Below are positions 18,803 to 29,418 of a stretch of 64,000 bases of DNA, piece by piece. Source of the DNA: RHLJ01 sp965247355 (GTDB lineage: Bacteria > Bacteroidota > Rhodothermia > Balneolales > Balneolaceae); the NCBI GenBank assembly GCA_965247355.1, contig OZ252011.1, forward strand, positions 1,798,001-1,862,000, in the 5' to 3' direction. The position numbers were made by a program, and so were the translations under genes. Below the pieces are notes generated by a model. The model worked only from the letters and a program-made list of their open reading frames with translations. It did no database searches and had not been told where the DNA came from. Every line of letters begins with the position of its first letter. Positions within the stretch are counted from its first letter, which is position 1.

Positions 18803-20439
18803 CCCCTGCCATTCAAAATGGATGAAACCTGACCAGAGTTAGTTAGCAAATTAATAGCTTCTTCTAACTGATCGTCAAGTTTTAAAGAAGCCTCCCTCTG
18901 AAGAGTCTGACCCTGGTAGCGTGATATTAACTCCAGATATAATGCCTTTCTGATCTCCTGTTCATTTTCTTTGAAATCCTGTTCTTTCTCTTTTTGAATA
19001 ACCTCACGAATAGCTTCGATGTTTGCTTTTACTTCTTCGCTTTGATGTTTTGCTTCCAATTCTTCCAGTAATAACTCCGAGTCTGTTTTGTAATCGAAGC
19101 CGGTTTCATTTAGGAACGCCCTGAAATCCTGAAAAACTTCATCAGATAATTGTTCTGCATCAAATGAACTGTTTTGAGATTCAAATTGAGTAGCAAAATC
19201 GAAGTAAGCTCCTTCCTGCATAAGAGAAATTTCCAACAATCCGGGAATTGAAGTCCCAGATTGAACGTCCGGTTCGATTCCTCTGCCCTCTTTTACATCC
19301 CTTCCATTTCTTGTTTTAAACACACGGTTTGCTGTTTCCTGCCTGGAAACAGATACATTTCTGCCTTGATGTGTATATGCCAGAGATTGAATACTTCTGC
19401 CACTAGGTGTGTAATATCTTGAAATCGTGATCTTCATGGAGGTATTGTAGGGCATTGGTTTCACTATTTGAACGAGTCCCTTTCCAAAGCTGGTTTCTCC
19501 CAAAATCACTGCACGGTCTAAATCCTGTAAAGCCCCTGCTACTACTTCAGATGCACTTGCACTTCCTCCGTTCATCAAAACAATAACCGGCTTGTCGAAC
19601 ATCACAGGTTCGCGGGTTTCATAAGCTGCATTATATTCCTGGATTCTACCTCGGGTTTCAACAACGGTAATTCCAGGTTCTACAAATTTATCTACAATCG
19701 ACACAGCTTCCTGCAGAATTCCTCCGGGATTATCTCTTAAATCTAACACCAGACCTTCCAAAGCTTTTTCAGCGGATAATTCTTCAATAGCTATTCGAAT
19801 TTCATTAGCTGAATTCATCCCAAATTGAGCCAATCGGATATATCCGAATTCAGAATTTTCGCCAAGGTGTGTAGTATGCGAAACATTGTTTATCTCAATG
19901 CTTGCACGGGTTAGTTCAAAATCAATAGGTTGATCAAATCCAAATCGATTCACTGTTAGCGTTAATGTGGAACCTATTTCGCCCATAGTAAGATTTTGCA
20001 CTTCCTCCGGAAGTAAGCCATCTGTAGAAACACCATCAATGGCTATAATAACATCTCCGGCGCGAACACCTTTCTGATCAGCCGGACCACCTTCTGTAGG
20101 AGCAACTACTACTACTTCCCCCTCTCTGAAACCAGCGTCGATTCCAACTCCCGCGTAATTGCTTCTGGATAAAATCTCAGCTTGTTCATTTTGCGATTCG
20201 TTATAAAATACAGTGTACGGGTCAAGAGTTTCCAGCATAGCTTCCATCCCGTTACGCATCAGCACTTCCGGATCTACTTCATCTACATATTCGAGTGCTA
20301 CATTTTCATAAGCTTTACTAAAAATGGAGAAGTTCTTTTTTATGAGGAAGTATATATCGGTTACCTGAAACGCAATGGTACTAATTCCGAGAACTGCCAG
20401 CAGGATCAATAATCCTGCTTTAGAAAAAATCTTCCTCAT
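18799..20439 (-). CDS. S41 family C-terminal processing peptidase (CtpA/Prc-like)
   Basis: A 546-residue periplasmic serine protease with an N-terminal signal anchor (about 8-27), a PDZ domain (about 90-175, with YAGVGIDAG and KGVRAGDVIIAIDG), and a peptidase core with LRDNPGGILQEAV, the nucleophile region GGSASASEVVAGAL and the catalytic Lys region ETSFGKGLVQ. A long charged C-terminal extension (about 400-546) rich in Glu, Gln and Lys is predicted to be helical. Such proteases trim or degrade periplasmic proteins and often control wall hydrolases. The neighbouring MltD-like gene, eight bases upstream in the same operon, makes that link plausible. Confidence 0.93.
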   Translation of the reverse strand: MRKIFSKAGLLILLAVLGISTIAFQVTDIYFLIKKNFSIFSKAYENVALEYVDEVDPEVLMRNGMEAMLETLDPYTVFYNESQNEQAEILSRSNYAGVGIDAGFREGEVVVVAPTEGGPADQKGVRAGDVIIAIDGVSTDGLLPEEVQNLTMGEIGSTLTLTVNRFGFDQPIDFELTRASIEINNVSHTTHLGENSEFGYIRLAQFGMNSANEIRIAIEELSAEKALEGLVLDLRDNPGGILQEAVSIVDKFVEPGITVVETRGRIQEYNAAYETREPVMFDKPVIVLMNGGSASASEVVAGALQDLDRAVILGETSFGKGLVQIVKPMPYNTSMKITISRYYTPSGRSIQSLAYTHQGRNVSVSRQETANRVFKTRNGRDVKEGRGIEPDVQSGTSIPGLLEISLMQEGAYFDFATQFESQNSSFDAEQLSDEVFQDFRAFLNETGFDYKTDSELLLEELEAKHQSEEVKANIEAIREVIQKEKEQDFKENEQEIRKALYLELISRYQGQTLQREASLKLDDQLEEAINLLTNSGQVSSILNGRG

Positions 20440-20446
20440 ACTAAAC

Positions 20447-22438
20447 CTACTTTATTTTTAAAGACTGACCTACGAAAATTCTTGACCCACTCAAATTATT
20501 AAGCCTTCTTAGTTGAGATGTAGAAACACCAAATGATTCCGCGATTTCACTTAACGTGTCATTGGTTTTAACCGTATAGGTAACCGCTCCGTCATTGGAA
20601 GTGGTGGTTGCTGAAGCCAGAAAAATATTTTCACCTCTGCGCTGTCTGCTTTCGATATCCTGCTTCTCTCTGAATGAAAGATTATCTACCTGTTCATAAT
20701 GTCCTTTTTGGGCATTAGGGACATATACTGACAGACTCTGTCCTACTCGTATTGTATTACCTATTCCATTCCATGTTCTGATATTATAGGCTCGAACGTC
20801 ATACCATTCTGCAATATGACCAATCGTATCACCGGTTTTAACTTTATAAGTGATTTTTGTGGAATTTGCAGGAATACTCACATTAGAGCTTGAAGATGAT
20901 CTTCTTGTTGTAGTTCCACTTTGTTGATTGGTTGGTCGGTTTGCAGAAATCTGTGATGCACTACCTGCAGGTAATGGAACGGCCAATACCTGTCCCGGGT
21001 AAATCACATTTGAGAGATTTTCGTTACTTGCATAAATCCCACTAACTGTAGTTCCATACTTTCGGGCAATTAACCCAATGGACTCACCACTTCGCACAGT
21101 ATGCATTGTGATACTTTGGTTTGCACTTTCTTTAGGGATGTCATCATATGCAGCTAAAAATTCGGCTTTTTTACCAGTAGGAATTTTAAGTGGATACTTA
21201 TTTCCCGGAGGAGTTGCCCATCTTAATAATTCAGGATTATAAGATTTTAGTTCATCGGTGGTAATTCCGATAATTTTAGCCATCTCATCAAGAGGCATTA
21301 ACCCATCTACTTCCACTAAGTCATAGGAATAAGGTTGTTGTCCATAGTTCTTCTTAAAGCCAAACTCTTCCGGACTCATATTGATCATTGTAGTAGCAAT
21401 AAATCCTGGCACATATCCTCTGGTTTCACGAGGTAAATATGGATAAGCTGCCCAATAGTCTTTTACTCCACCTGCTCTTCTGATTGCACGATTTAAACCT
21501 CTCGGACTAATGTTATAATTGGCCATCGCAAGATGCCAGTCCCCCCAAATGTTATGCAAATCTTTAAGGTGACGTGCTGCTGCGCGTGTAGCTTTCTCAG
21601 GATCACGACGTTCATCTACCCACCAATTAATTTCTAAACCGTAAACACGACCCGTAGCCGCTATAAACTGCCACATTCCAACTGCTGCAGCCCAACTTCT
21701 TGCTGTTGGGTTAATTCCACTCTCAATAAAGGAAAGGTATACCAGCTCAGGTGGTAAGCCCTCTTCAGCAAAGATTTTATCCATCATCGGCTTGTAAACC
21801 TCAGCTCGCTCTCTCCAGGTTTCCATCACTTCCGGTCTGCGCAGAGTATAATAAACCAAGTGCCGGTTCACTTGTGAATTTTGGAGTAAAGGCACTTCTG
21901 TTTTCAGGATATCTGCATCCTTTGGAAACTCAAAATTTTCATCCAGCAAGTTTTCGTCTTCTAGAAAGTCCTCCTGGATCGCAAATACTTCCCCTTGTGG
22001 TTCATTCTCAGAATCTGTAATCCCGTAAAACTGACGATACTCCCCAACAACGGCTCGGGATAGTTCAGCAAAACGACGGTCAGCCCGTATTTCAGGATAA
22101 TCATCAAGTAACTCCTGAGAGGCCTCTACCGCATCATTAATATATGTTTCAGCTAAAATTGCATCCTGAGCTACCTGAGCGTCAAGTGCCATGATGTACA
22201 TTCTGTATACATCTGAAATACGACTGATAATGTCTTTTTGAAAATTATCCAGTTCAGCTAATGTAGGTGTCTCAGTAATAGTCTCATCCTGCCCCACTCC
22301 CTGCATAGGATTTGTATAAGGTAACAGCCTGAGGGGCATATCCTTAGTATTAACTGAAGCTGTTGAGTCCTGCGCTGTTACTAACACTGTGCCCGTAATA
22401 GAAAGGGCAAAAACAGTACATAGTATCTTCCTGATCAT
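20447..22438 (-). CDS. MltD-like lytic transglycosylase with three LysM domains
   Basis: A 663-residue secreted wall hydrolase. The signal peptide ends near VTAQ (about residue 22). A Gln/Glu-rich N-terminal region precedes an SLT domain (about 205-340) with PPELVYLSFIESGINPTARS, carrying the catalytic Glu, and AVGMWQFIAATGRVYGL. Three LysM peptidoglycan-binding repeats follow at about 447-492, 530-575 and 618-662, each opening with HTVRSGESI, YKVKTGDTI or YTVKTNDTL, and a Ser/Thr-rich linker lies between the first two. The enzyme cleaves the glycan strand to form 1,6-anhydromuramyl ends. It is co-transcribed with the S41 protease. Confidence 0.92.
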   Translation of the reverse strand: MIRKILCTVFALSITGTVLVTAQDSTASVNTKDMPLRLLPYTNPMQGVGQDETITETPTLAELDNFQKDIISRISDVYRMYIMALDAQVAQDAILAETYINDAVEASQELLDDYPEIRADRRFAELSRAVVGEYRQFYGITDSENEPQGEVFAIQEDFLEDENLLDENFEFPKDADILKTEVPLLQNSQVNRHLVYYTLRRPEVMETWRERAEVYKPMMDKIFAEEGLPPELVYLSFIESGINPTARSWAAAVGMWQFIAATGRVYGLEINWWVDERRDPEKATRAAARHLKDLHNIWGDWHLAMANYNISPRGLNRAIRRAGGVKDYWAAYPYLPRETRGYVPGFIATTMINMSPEEFGFKKNYGQQPYSYDLVEVDGLMPLDEMAKIIGITTDELKSYNPELLRWATPPGNKYPLKIPTGKKAEFLAAYDDIPKESANQSITMHTVRSGESIGLIARKYGTTVSGIYASNENLSNVIYPGQVLAVPLPAGSASQISANRPTNQQSGTTTRRSSSSSNVSIPANSTKITYKVKTGDTIGHIAEWYDVRAYNIRTWNGIGNTIRVGQSLSVYVPNAQKGHYEQVDNLSFREKQDIESRQRRGENIFLASATTTSNDGAVTYTVKTNDTLSEIAESFGVSTSQLRRLNNLSGSRIFVGQSLKIK

Positions 22439-22562
22439 ATATTTCTGTAGATTAAATTTCGATTAATGTAATAATTATCAGCCTTAATTAGGAATAGAAC
22501 TGCACAAACGCAGTTTTAACGTAACATCCTCAAAAAACGCATTTACAAACTTAATTTCTGTC

Positions 22563-24275
22563 TCAGTTTGTTAATTTTTGTCCTTTCTGGTACTTGGTCT
22601 CCTGACCTGTCCACTGCTGTACGATAGGCCACCGCCTTCCGACTCCAAATGCTTTTGCTGAAACCTTTAAACCGGGTGCTGCCTGATAACGTTTATGTTC
22701 ATTCCTGTCAACAAGACGAAGCACACGATCGATTGTTTCTTCATCTATTCCTTTTGTGAGGATTTCTTCTCTTGACAACTGATCTTCAAGATAGTATTTC
22801 AAAATACTATCCAAAGTTCCGTAATCCGGTAAAGAATCTGAATCTTTTTGATCTGGACGTAATTCCGCACTCGGTTCTTTAGTAATAATGGCTTCCGGAA
22901 TCATTTCTCTTTGATAATACTCTTCATTAAGCCAGCGACACATCGCGTAAACTTCCGTTTTATACAGATCAGAAATTACTCCGAGTCCACCCGCCATATC
23001 GCCATAGAGTGTACAATATCCTACAGCTGTCTCAGACTTGTTACCAGTGTTGAGTAGCATATGTCCAAACTTATTCGAAATAGCCATGAGGATATCACCT
23101 CTGGTTCGGCTCTGCAGATTCTCTTCTGCCACATTGAATTTCGTATCCTTAAATAGTGGATCAAGTTGCCGAAGATATGAATCGAACACCGGTTTAATTG
23201 GGATTTCTTTTAATTCCACTCCCAGATTTTGAGCTAACTTCTCAGAATCAGTTACACTTCCTTCACTTGAGAATTCTGAGGGCATAGTTACCGCCAGAAC
23301 ATTCTCAGGTCCAACCGCTTCTGCTGCTATCACACAGACCAGTGCAGAATCTATACCACCACTTAGTCCCAGTACTACTTTATCCCCGAGTTTTGATTTC
23401 CTGAGATAATCCCTAACTCCAAGTACCAATGCATCAAACATCGTTTCGGTTTGATTTGGAATCGTCCGCTGAATATCCGCATACTTTCCTGCATCCAGAG
23501 TTTGTGATTCAGGACTGTACTCTACATCCACAAACGTAGATTTGAAACGCTCATCACGGGTTACAATAAATCCGGTTTGATCGAGCGCAAGAGAATCTCC
23601 ATCAAAAATAAGCTCAGTATTTGCTCCCACCTGGTTTACATAAAATAAAGGTAAATCAAGCTCCCGGGCATGTTTCTGGAGCATACCAACCCGGGAAACC
23701 GGTTTGTTCTTCGAAAACGGAGAGGCCGAAATATTGATGATGGCCTTTGCGCCCTTTTGAGCCAGAATCTCAGCAGGGTTAGTGGAATAGGTGTGATACT
23801 GAATCTCGTTATCGTTAAACCAGATATCCTCACAAACGGTAACTCCAAAAGGAATCCCATTTATTATTACCGGTTCAAATTCTGTTCCCGGCTCGAAATA
23901 GCGCAGGTCATCGAATACATCATAAGTTGGAAGTAACGCTTTATGGACTCTTGAAATCTCTTTCCCATTCTGAGCTATAATCGCTGAATTATAGCAAACC
24001 CGTCCAACCCCGGTATGATTCTCAGTAATGGATCCAAATATCACGGCGGCATCACCGGTGGCTTCAATTATCTCCCAGTTAACCTGATAACACATTTCCC
24101 TGAATATTTTCCTTTCCATCAAATCCATAGGAGGATACCCACATACTACCAATTCAGGCAGTAGTAGCACGTCCACTTTATCTTCCTCGGCCTTTCTGAT
24201 TGCATCCAGAATCAGCTGTTGATTTCCGGAGAGATCACCTATAGTCGGGTTAATTTGTTCCAGTCTGATATTCAT
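22563..24275 (-). CDS. nadE: Glutamine-dependent NAD+ synthetase
   Basis: NadE amidates nicotinic acid adenine dinucleotide to NAD+. The 570-residue protein fuses an N-terminal nitrilase-type glutaminase (about 1-260; catalytic Glu in LLPELVVCGYPP, Lys in KALLPTYDVF, Cys in GVTVCEDIWF) to a C-terminal synthetase (about 280-560; PP-loop VLGLSGGIDSALV). The Glu-Lys-Cys triad and SGGxDS loop are all present, so it should use glutamine as well as ammonia. A 124-base gap to the MltD gene holds a short AACTGC/GCAGTT hairpin at 22498-22515 without a U-tract. Confidence 0.95.
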   Translation of the reverse strand: MNIRLEQINPTIGDLSGNQQLILDAIRKAEEDKVDVLLLPELVVCGYPPMDLMERKIFREMCYQVNWEIIEATGDAAVIFGSITENHTGVGRVCYNSAIIAQNGKEISRVHKALLPTYDVFDDLRYFEPGTEFEPVIINGIPFGVTVCEDIWFNDNEIQYHTYSTNPAEILAQKGAKAIINISASPFSKNKPVSRVGMLQKHARELDLPLFYVNQVGANTELIFDGDSLALDQTGFIVTRDERFKSTFVDVEYSPESQTLDAGKYADIQRTIPNQTETMFDALVLGVRDYLRKSKLGDKVVLGLSGGIDSALVCVIAAEAVGPENVLAVTMPSEFSSEGSVTDSEKLAQNLGVELKEIPIKPVFDSYLRQLDPLFKDTKFNVAEENLQSRTRGDILMAISNKFGHMLLNTGNKSETAVGYCTLYGDMAGGLGVISDLYKTEVYAMCRWLNEEYYQREMIPEAIITKEPSAELRPDQKDSDSLPDYGTLDSILKYYLEDQLSREEILTKGIDEETIDRVLRLVDRNEHKRYQAAPGLKVSAKAFGVGRRWPIVQQWTGQETKYQKGQKLTN

Positions 24276-24382
24276 TGCTCAAAGATACAGGATTTTTAAT
24301 AAATAGTGCTTTTTTAGTAGGAAATGGAACCCTTTTTAAAGTCTAATGATTTAGTCTTTTCAAAATAGCTTCATTTAGATCT

Positions 24383-26743
24383 ATGCAGAAAATAATTTTC
24401 CCAATACTATTCTCAGTACTACTGTCTGGTAATATTTTCAGTCAATCAGGCACTCTGTCCGGACTTATTACAGATTCACAAACGGGCGAGCCGCTTATTG
24501 GTGCTACTGTTCTTCTTGTTGGTACGGATTTAGGAGCGGCAACAAATGCAGATGGCCGGTATACTATCAACAATATTCCGCCAAAAACCTATAATATCAG
24601 GGCTTCCTACGTTGGATATGAATCACTAACCCGATTTAATATTGTTATTCGTTCAGCTGGAAATATTGACATCAATTTAGAACTGGAACAAGAGAATAAC
24701 GAGCTGGATGAAGTACTGGTTACACCAAATCCATTTCTGAAAGAAAATACTACTCCCCTGTCCATTCAAAAGCTAAATCAGGAAGAAATAGCTGCATACC
24801 CCGGAGGGAATAATGATATAGCAAAAGTAGTTCAAACATTACCCGGAGTTTCCGGTTCGGTTGGGGGATTTAGAAATGATGTGATTATACGAGGTGGTGC
24901 TCCAAATGAAAATGTGTACTATCTCGATGGCATTGAAATTCCCAATATCAATCACTTTGCGACTCAGGGAAGTGTGGGAGGACCGGTTGGTTTGCTCAAT
25001 GTTTCCTTTTTTGAGGGCGTTACTTTGACTGCCAGTTCCTTTGATTCTAAATATGATAATGTGCTTTCCGGTGTTTTACAGTTTGATCAAAGAAATGGAA
25101 ACGCCAGGGAATTTCAGGGAAATTTCCGTCTGGGTTCCAGCGAATCAGCTTTGACTCTTGAAGGGCCTCTTTTCAAGAAAGGAAAAGAAGAGAGTAATAC
25201 TACTTTTATTGCCTCGGTACGACGTTCCTATTTACAGTTTTTATTTGGAATCATAGGGCTGCCGATATTACCAAACTATTGGGATTATCAATATAAACTG
25301 AATCACAAAATTGATAAAAATAATGAGATTCTGATTACAGGATTAGGTTCTATTGATACCTACGAAGTAAATGAATTAGATGAATTTGACGCAGAACAAC
25401 AGGCAACACAAGATCAGGTACCAATCATTGAACAGGAAACGAATACGGTAGGCATAAGCTGGAAACACCGATTTAAAAATTCTTCAGGGCTTTTACAGAC
25501 TACCTTAAGTAACAATCTTCTTAATAACCGCTTCTTCCGGTATGAGGATAATGTAAACGAAGATGGATTATATTTTAAAAATGATTCCAGAGAAATAGAG
25601 ACAAAACTAAGATCCAATGTTTCTTTCTTTTCTGATAATTGGACTTATAATGCCGGTGTTTCATTCCAGAATGCAGATTACTCGAATAACACTACCGATC
25701 TCCTGAATAATCTCAGTTTTAATTCATCCATTAACTTCTACAGATATGGAATCTATGCTCAGGCATCAGGGAAGTTTTTGGCTGACCGACTGGATCTCTC
25801 TTTTGGTATTCGTTCGGATGGAAACACATTTACAGATTCAGGAAATGAAATATACAGAACGTTGAGCCCTCGTTTGTCTGCCTCTTATGCCCTTACAAAA
25901 AATGAGAAGCTCACTTTTAATGCTTCTCTGGGTAGATACTATAAAATCCCACCTTATACTATTTTAGGTTTCCAGAATGCCAATGGTGAATTTATTAACA
26001 AAAATAGTCGATATATCAGAAGTGATCATTTGGTTGCTGGGATAGAATATTTGTTAACAGAACGTTCCCGTATTACTGTCGAAGGTTTTTATAAATGGTA
26101 CTCTGATTACCCCGTAAGTCTGAGAGACAGCGTTTCTTTAGCTAATAAAGGCGGAGGATTTGAGGTATTGGGAAGTGAACCTATTTCCAGCGAAGGAGAA
26201 GGAAGAACATACGGAGTTGAATTTCTATTTCAGCAAAAGTTTAATGGAAACTTCTATGGAATCGCAGCTCTTACTTTTTATAAAAGTGAGTTTTCAGGCT
26301 TAAATGATACCTTTCTACCTTCTCTGTGGGATAACAATACTCTTATTTCACTTCTTGGTGGATATAAACTTGCCCGTAACTGGGAACTTAGTGCCCGATA
26401 TCGCTATCTGGGTAAAACACCTTATGTACCCGTTGATCAGGAAGCGACATTAACTAACTATCCTGCTGAAGTTCTGGATTTCTCCCGCCTCGGAGAACTT
26501 CGCTTGGATCCATATAGTCAGCTTGATATCCGGGTTGACAAAAAATGGAGCTTAAAAAAGCTGAGTATAGATGTGTATCTGGAAATACAGAATATCCTTG
26601 CACAAGAAAACCCACAAACCCCGCAATATGGTTTAAACAGAACCGAAGATGGTGATATAATTACACCCCGGGAACTTGTTCAGGTAAACATTAATAATAC
26701 TGCGAATGTGCTTCCTTCGATAGGGCTTGTAGTCAATTTCTAA
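24383..26743 (+). CDS. TonB-dependent receptor with carboxypeptidase-regulatory-like domain
   Basis: A 786-residue outer-membrane receptor with a signal peptide ending at FSQSG (about 21). A CarboxypepD_reg-like beta-sandwich (about 22-110) contains TDSQTGEPLIGATVLLVGTD and the YVGYES end. The plug (about 120-235) has VVQTLPGVSGSVGG, DVIIRGGAPNENVYYLDGI and the ENVLSG-like YDNVLSGVLQFD. The remainder is a 22-stranded-type barrel ending in GLVVNF. It imports a substrate across the outer membrane using ExbB/ExbD/TonB energy; the substrate is unknown. It is a single gene, divergent from nadE and without a SusD partner, followed by a terminator. Confidence 0.9.
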   Translation: MQKIIFPILFSVLLSGNIFSQSGTLSGLITDSQTGEPLIGATVLLVGTDLGAATNADGRYTINNIPPKTYNIRASYVGYESLTRFNIVIRSAGNIDINLELEQENNELDEVLVTPNPFLKENTTPLSIQKLNQEEIAAYPGGNNDIAKVVQTLPGVSGSVGGFRNDVIIRGGAPNENVYYLDGIEIPNINHFATQGSVGGPVGLLNVSFFEGVTLTASSFDSKYDNVLSGVLQFDQRNGNAREFQGNFRLGSSESALTLEGPLFKKGKEESNTTFIASVRRSYLQFLFGIIGLPILPNYWDYQYKLNHKIDKNNEILITGLGSIDTYEVNELDEFDAEQQATQDQVPIIEQETNTVGISWKHRFKNSSGLLQTTLSNNLLNNRFFRYEDNVNEDGLYFKNDSREIETKLRSNVSFFSDNWTYNAGVSFQNADYSNNTTDLLNNLSFNSSINFYRYGIYAQASGKFLADRLDLSFGIRSDGNTFTDSGNEIYRTLSPRLSASYALTKNEKLTFNASLGRYYKIPPYTILGFQNANGEFINKNSRYIRSDHLVAGIEYLLTERSRITVEGFYKWYSDYPVSLRDSVSLANKGGGFEVLGSEPISSEGEGRTYGVEFLFQQKFNGNFYGIAALTFYKSEFSGLNDTFLPSLWDNNTLISLLGGYKLARNWELSARYRYLGKTPYVPVDQEATLTNYPAEVLDFSRLGELRLDPYSQLDIRVDKKWSLKKLSIDVYLEIQNILAQENPQTPQYGLNRTEDGDIITPRELVQVNINNTANVLPSIGLVVNF

Positions 26744-26756
26744 TGTACCTACAAAA

Positions 26757-26778
26757 AAGGCTGTCAAAAGACAGCCTT
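26757..26778. terminator. Bidirectional rho-independent terminator
   Basis: Perfect 9-bp inverted repeat AAGGCTGTC/GACAGCCTT with an AAAA loop between convergent genes. The preceding A-run (26753-26758) provides a U-tract for the minus-strand transcript of the nuclease gene. It probably ends both units. Confidence 0.88.
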
Positions 26779-26788
26779 AACTAATTTG

Positions 26789-29350
26789 TTATTTCAACAG
26801 AACCATTTTCTTGGTGAGTACTTCTCCCCCTGCGATCAGTCGGTAAATGTACACTCCACTTGCGAGTGAGGATGCATCAAAAGAAATACTTTGTTCGCCG
26901 GCATTTTGTCGACCTTGTACTAAGGTAGATACTTTTCTACCCATCAAGTCAAACACCTCAAGCGATACGTTTGAAGTAGCATCCAGAGTGTATGAAATAG
27001 TTGTACTTGGGTTGAATGGGTTTGGATAATTCTGATCCAACCGAATTCCAGTAACAGTAGTTAATGGCTCTTCAGTGGAAGTAATTATACCCCATTTGAA
27101 ACGAACCCAAACAGGATAATGATCCGAAGTCTGGCTTAAGTAGCTGCCTATGTATGATGGGTTTTCAACTCGTTCTGTACCTTCAAAATATTCATCCTCT
27201 AATTCAGAAGAAATGGTGATATGATCGATCATTGAGAAACTGCTGTACGAAGTAAATCCACGATCTTCAAGGCTTTGAGTTAGTACCGTATATTCTTCAT
27301 CATCCACGAAATTTTTATACGGTGAATCCTGTCCACCCACTGAAGAAGCGGAAAGCTCATCGTTATAATCTCCAATCACAATTACATTGCTGGCTTGCTG
27401 ATTCTGATCCAGATAGTTTTTCAAAGACTCTGAAGCATCTCTTCGGCGTACATAATCTTCCTGTTCACCTAGGGCTTTAGCGTGAATATTGTAAGCACGC
27501 ATTTCACGCACTTCTTCATCGAAAGTAGCTTCAAAATTGAGTTCAAGTGGGTAGCGTCCATTTGCCCAGTCATAGCTTTCCTGACCGGTAGTCAACAGAC
27601 CTGAATTCAACACATTTATAGTACTGGTTTTATATAAATATGCGGTTTTCTGAGACTGAGAAAAATCAGCAATCACACCTTCATACGCCTCTAAAGAATC
27701 AACTAATCGGTTAAACATTGTCTGGCTTGCAATTTCCTGTAGTGCAAAAATATCCGCATCAATACTATCAATAACGGTAATTACATTATTGAGTTGAACT
27801 TCATCATCTTCCGGACCATTTCCAGCAGAACCGAACCATTCGATATTCCAGGTTACGATGTCGAATGTTTCATCCTTTGAAATATCCTCGCCAGGAATTT
27901 CGAAAACCTCCGCATCAATATCCTCCAGATCACGGGGAAGCAGTTGGTAGGTTCCGGAAAAAATTCCTACTACCCCAACAATAGTTGTTTCTCCTTCGGG
28001 AGCAGCTGCCCCGATAATTTCTGTATCATCATTGATGTATAAAATACCGGAGCCAGTTGGGTCTGTAATATCATATTCGCTAGATTGAAACGCTCCGGTG
28101 TGGTCAACCTCCACATTCATTGAAACCAACTGACCTTCGTAATTACCCGAGTTAAGTGCAGAAACGGTAATTGGTAAAGGCTCTACCTCTCTGTTTCCTT
28201 CCGGAAAAAATTCATACTGAACATTATCTCCTACAATCTGAATGAGATCGTTAAACTCTCCCAGCTCTCCGGTAATTACTATGGAATCTCCTCTTGCAAC
28301 ATTCAACGTAAAACCGTCCTGATTATCACGCATCAAACCAAAATTAAACCAGGCAATCCCTCCCGTTTCATCCTGAAAATACACAGGTCCTTCAAACTCC
28401 TCCGCAACTGTAACCCAACCGGTTAGAGTAACCGTTTCTCCTAGTGCTAGTCCTCTTGCGGTTGAAATAGGTATGATACCACTAGCCTCAACTGCATCAC
28501 CACTTAATGTCGCTTTATAAACTCCGGCATTGGATTGTATTTCCAATCCATTTTCATAGGTGTAGCTACCTTCTGATTCGGGAGAGAAAGAAACCGTAAT
28601 GGTAGTAATTTCATTAAAAGCCAATACTGAATCCTGAAGAGCTGAAATTGAAAATGGGGATAAAGAAGGAATAATTTCAGTTATTTTAAGAGTGTCGCTT
28701 CCAACATTCTTTAACTCTACCATCTTTTCGTCTGAATTTCCAGTAAGTGTAGTCTCAAAAGCAACGGTCGATCCCGAATCAACTACTTCCTCATTTATTG
28801 TTACCAACAAAGTTGGTTCTTGCTGTGGTTCGATATAGTCTGTAATTCGAATATCATCAATATTCATCCGATCTGTTCCGGCTGACTGCACAAATTTAAA
28901 TCGGATATTTCCATCTACTTGTACAGGAATAGTATACTCTGTTAACTCAAATGGAGCGGGAATTACATCACCAATATTTTCCCAGGTACTTCCGCTATCT
29001 ATTGAATATTGTACCTGTAGAGCGGCGTCTTCAGCCTGGTTCCCATAATGAGCAAGATAAAAAGAAACTTCATCAGCACCATTAGGCTTATCAAACAGCA
29101 TATAAATATTGCCGGTTTTACCATCCCGGCGATCCATCCGTGTACATTGTGTTCCAATGCATTTGTCACCAAAACGGTTGTCGAGCAGAGCATCATCCAG
29201 AAACCAGTCACCTGTTGCAAGAGTAACAGAAGCACCTGCATAGCCCCCTTTTTCTCCAGATTCAAAATCTTCGAAAAGCTGAGCATGAGCTAAAGTTGAA
29301 AAGCTTAAAATTGTTATAAGAAGGGCAAACAGGGTACGACTCAGTTGCAT
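26789..29350 (-). CDS. T9SS-secreted multidomain endonuclease/exonuclease/phosphatase-family nuclease
   Basis: An 853-residue secreted protein. The domain order is signal peptide (1-24); a beta-sandwich with FEDFESGEKGG and MNIDDIRITDY (about 25-180); an ASPM/choice-of-anchor-D-like Ig domain (about 190-285); OB-fold modules with VTLTGWVTVAEEF (about 290-480); an EEP-type nuclease domain (about 490-750) with DIVTWNIEWFG, ALQEIAS, VIGDYND, MIDHITIS and TSDHYPVWV; and a T9SS type A sorting tail (about 765-853) with LDQNYPNPFNPST and a KKMVLLK end. All catalytic blocks of the EEP fold are visible. It resembles modular extracellular DNases. Surface location is inferred from the tail. Neighbouring nucleotidase modules suggest nucleic-acid scavenging. 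Confidence 0.85.
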   Translation of the reverse strand: MQLSRTLFALLITILSFSTLAHAQLFEDFESGEKGGYAGASVTLATGDWFLDDALLDNRFGDKCIGTQCTRMDRRDGKTGNIYMLFDKPNGADEVSFYLAHYGNQAEDAALQVQYSIDSGSTWENIGDVIPAPFELTEYTIPVQVDGNIRFKFVQSAGTDRMNIDDIRITDYIEPQQEPTLLVTINEEVVDSGSTVAFETTLTGNSDEKMVELKNVGSDTLKITEIIPSLSPFSISALQDSVLAFNEITTITVSFSPESEGSYTYENGLEIQSNAGVYKATLSGDAVEASGIIPISTARGLALGETVTLTGWVTVAEEFEGPVYFQDETGGIAWFNFGLMRDNQDGFTLNVARGDSIVITGELGEFNDLIQIVGDNVQYEFFPEGNREVEPLPITVSALNSGNYEGQLVSMNVEVDHTGAFQSSEYDITDPTGSGILYINDDTEIIGAAAPEGETTIVGVVGIFSGTYQLLPRDLEDIDAEVFEIPGEDISKDETFDIVTWNIEWFGSAGNGPEDDEVQLNNVITVIDSIDADIFALQEIASQTMFNRLVDSLEAYEGVIADFSQSQKTAYLYKTSTINVLNSGLLTTGQESYDWANGRYPLELNFEATFDEEVREMRAYNIHAKALGEQEDYVRRRDASESLKNYLDQNQQASNVIVIGDYNDELSASSVGGQDSPYKNFVDDEEYTVLTQSLEDRGFTSYSSFSMIDHITISSELEDEYFEGTERVENPSYIGSYLSQTSDHYPVWVRFKWGIITSTEEPLTTVTGIRLDQNYPNPFNPSTTISYTLDATSNVSLEVFDLMGRKVSTLVQGRQNAGEQSISFDASSLASGVYIYRLIAGGEVLTKKMVLLK

Positions 29351-29418
29351 AAAAAAAAGTCTCTATTAAAAATTGAGCCTTAAGATAAGGATCAGATGTC
29401 AACACATCATAACTTCTT

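Noticed and set aside
22498..22515. AACTGC/GCAGTT hairpin after nadE
   Set aside because: Only 6 bp and no U-tract on the minus strand, so too weak to call a terminator.
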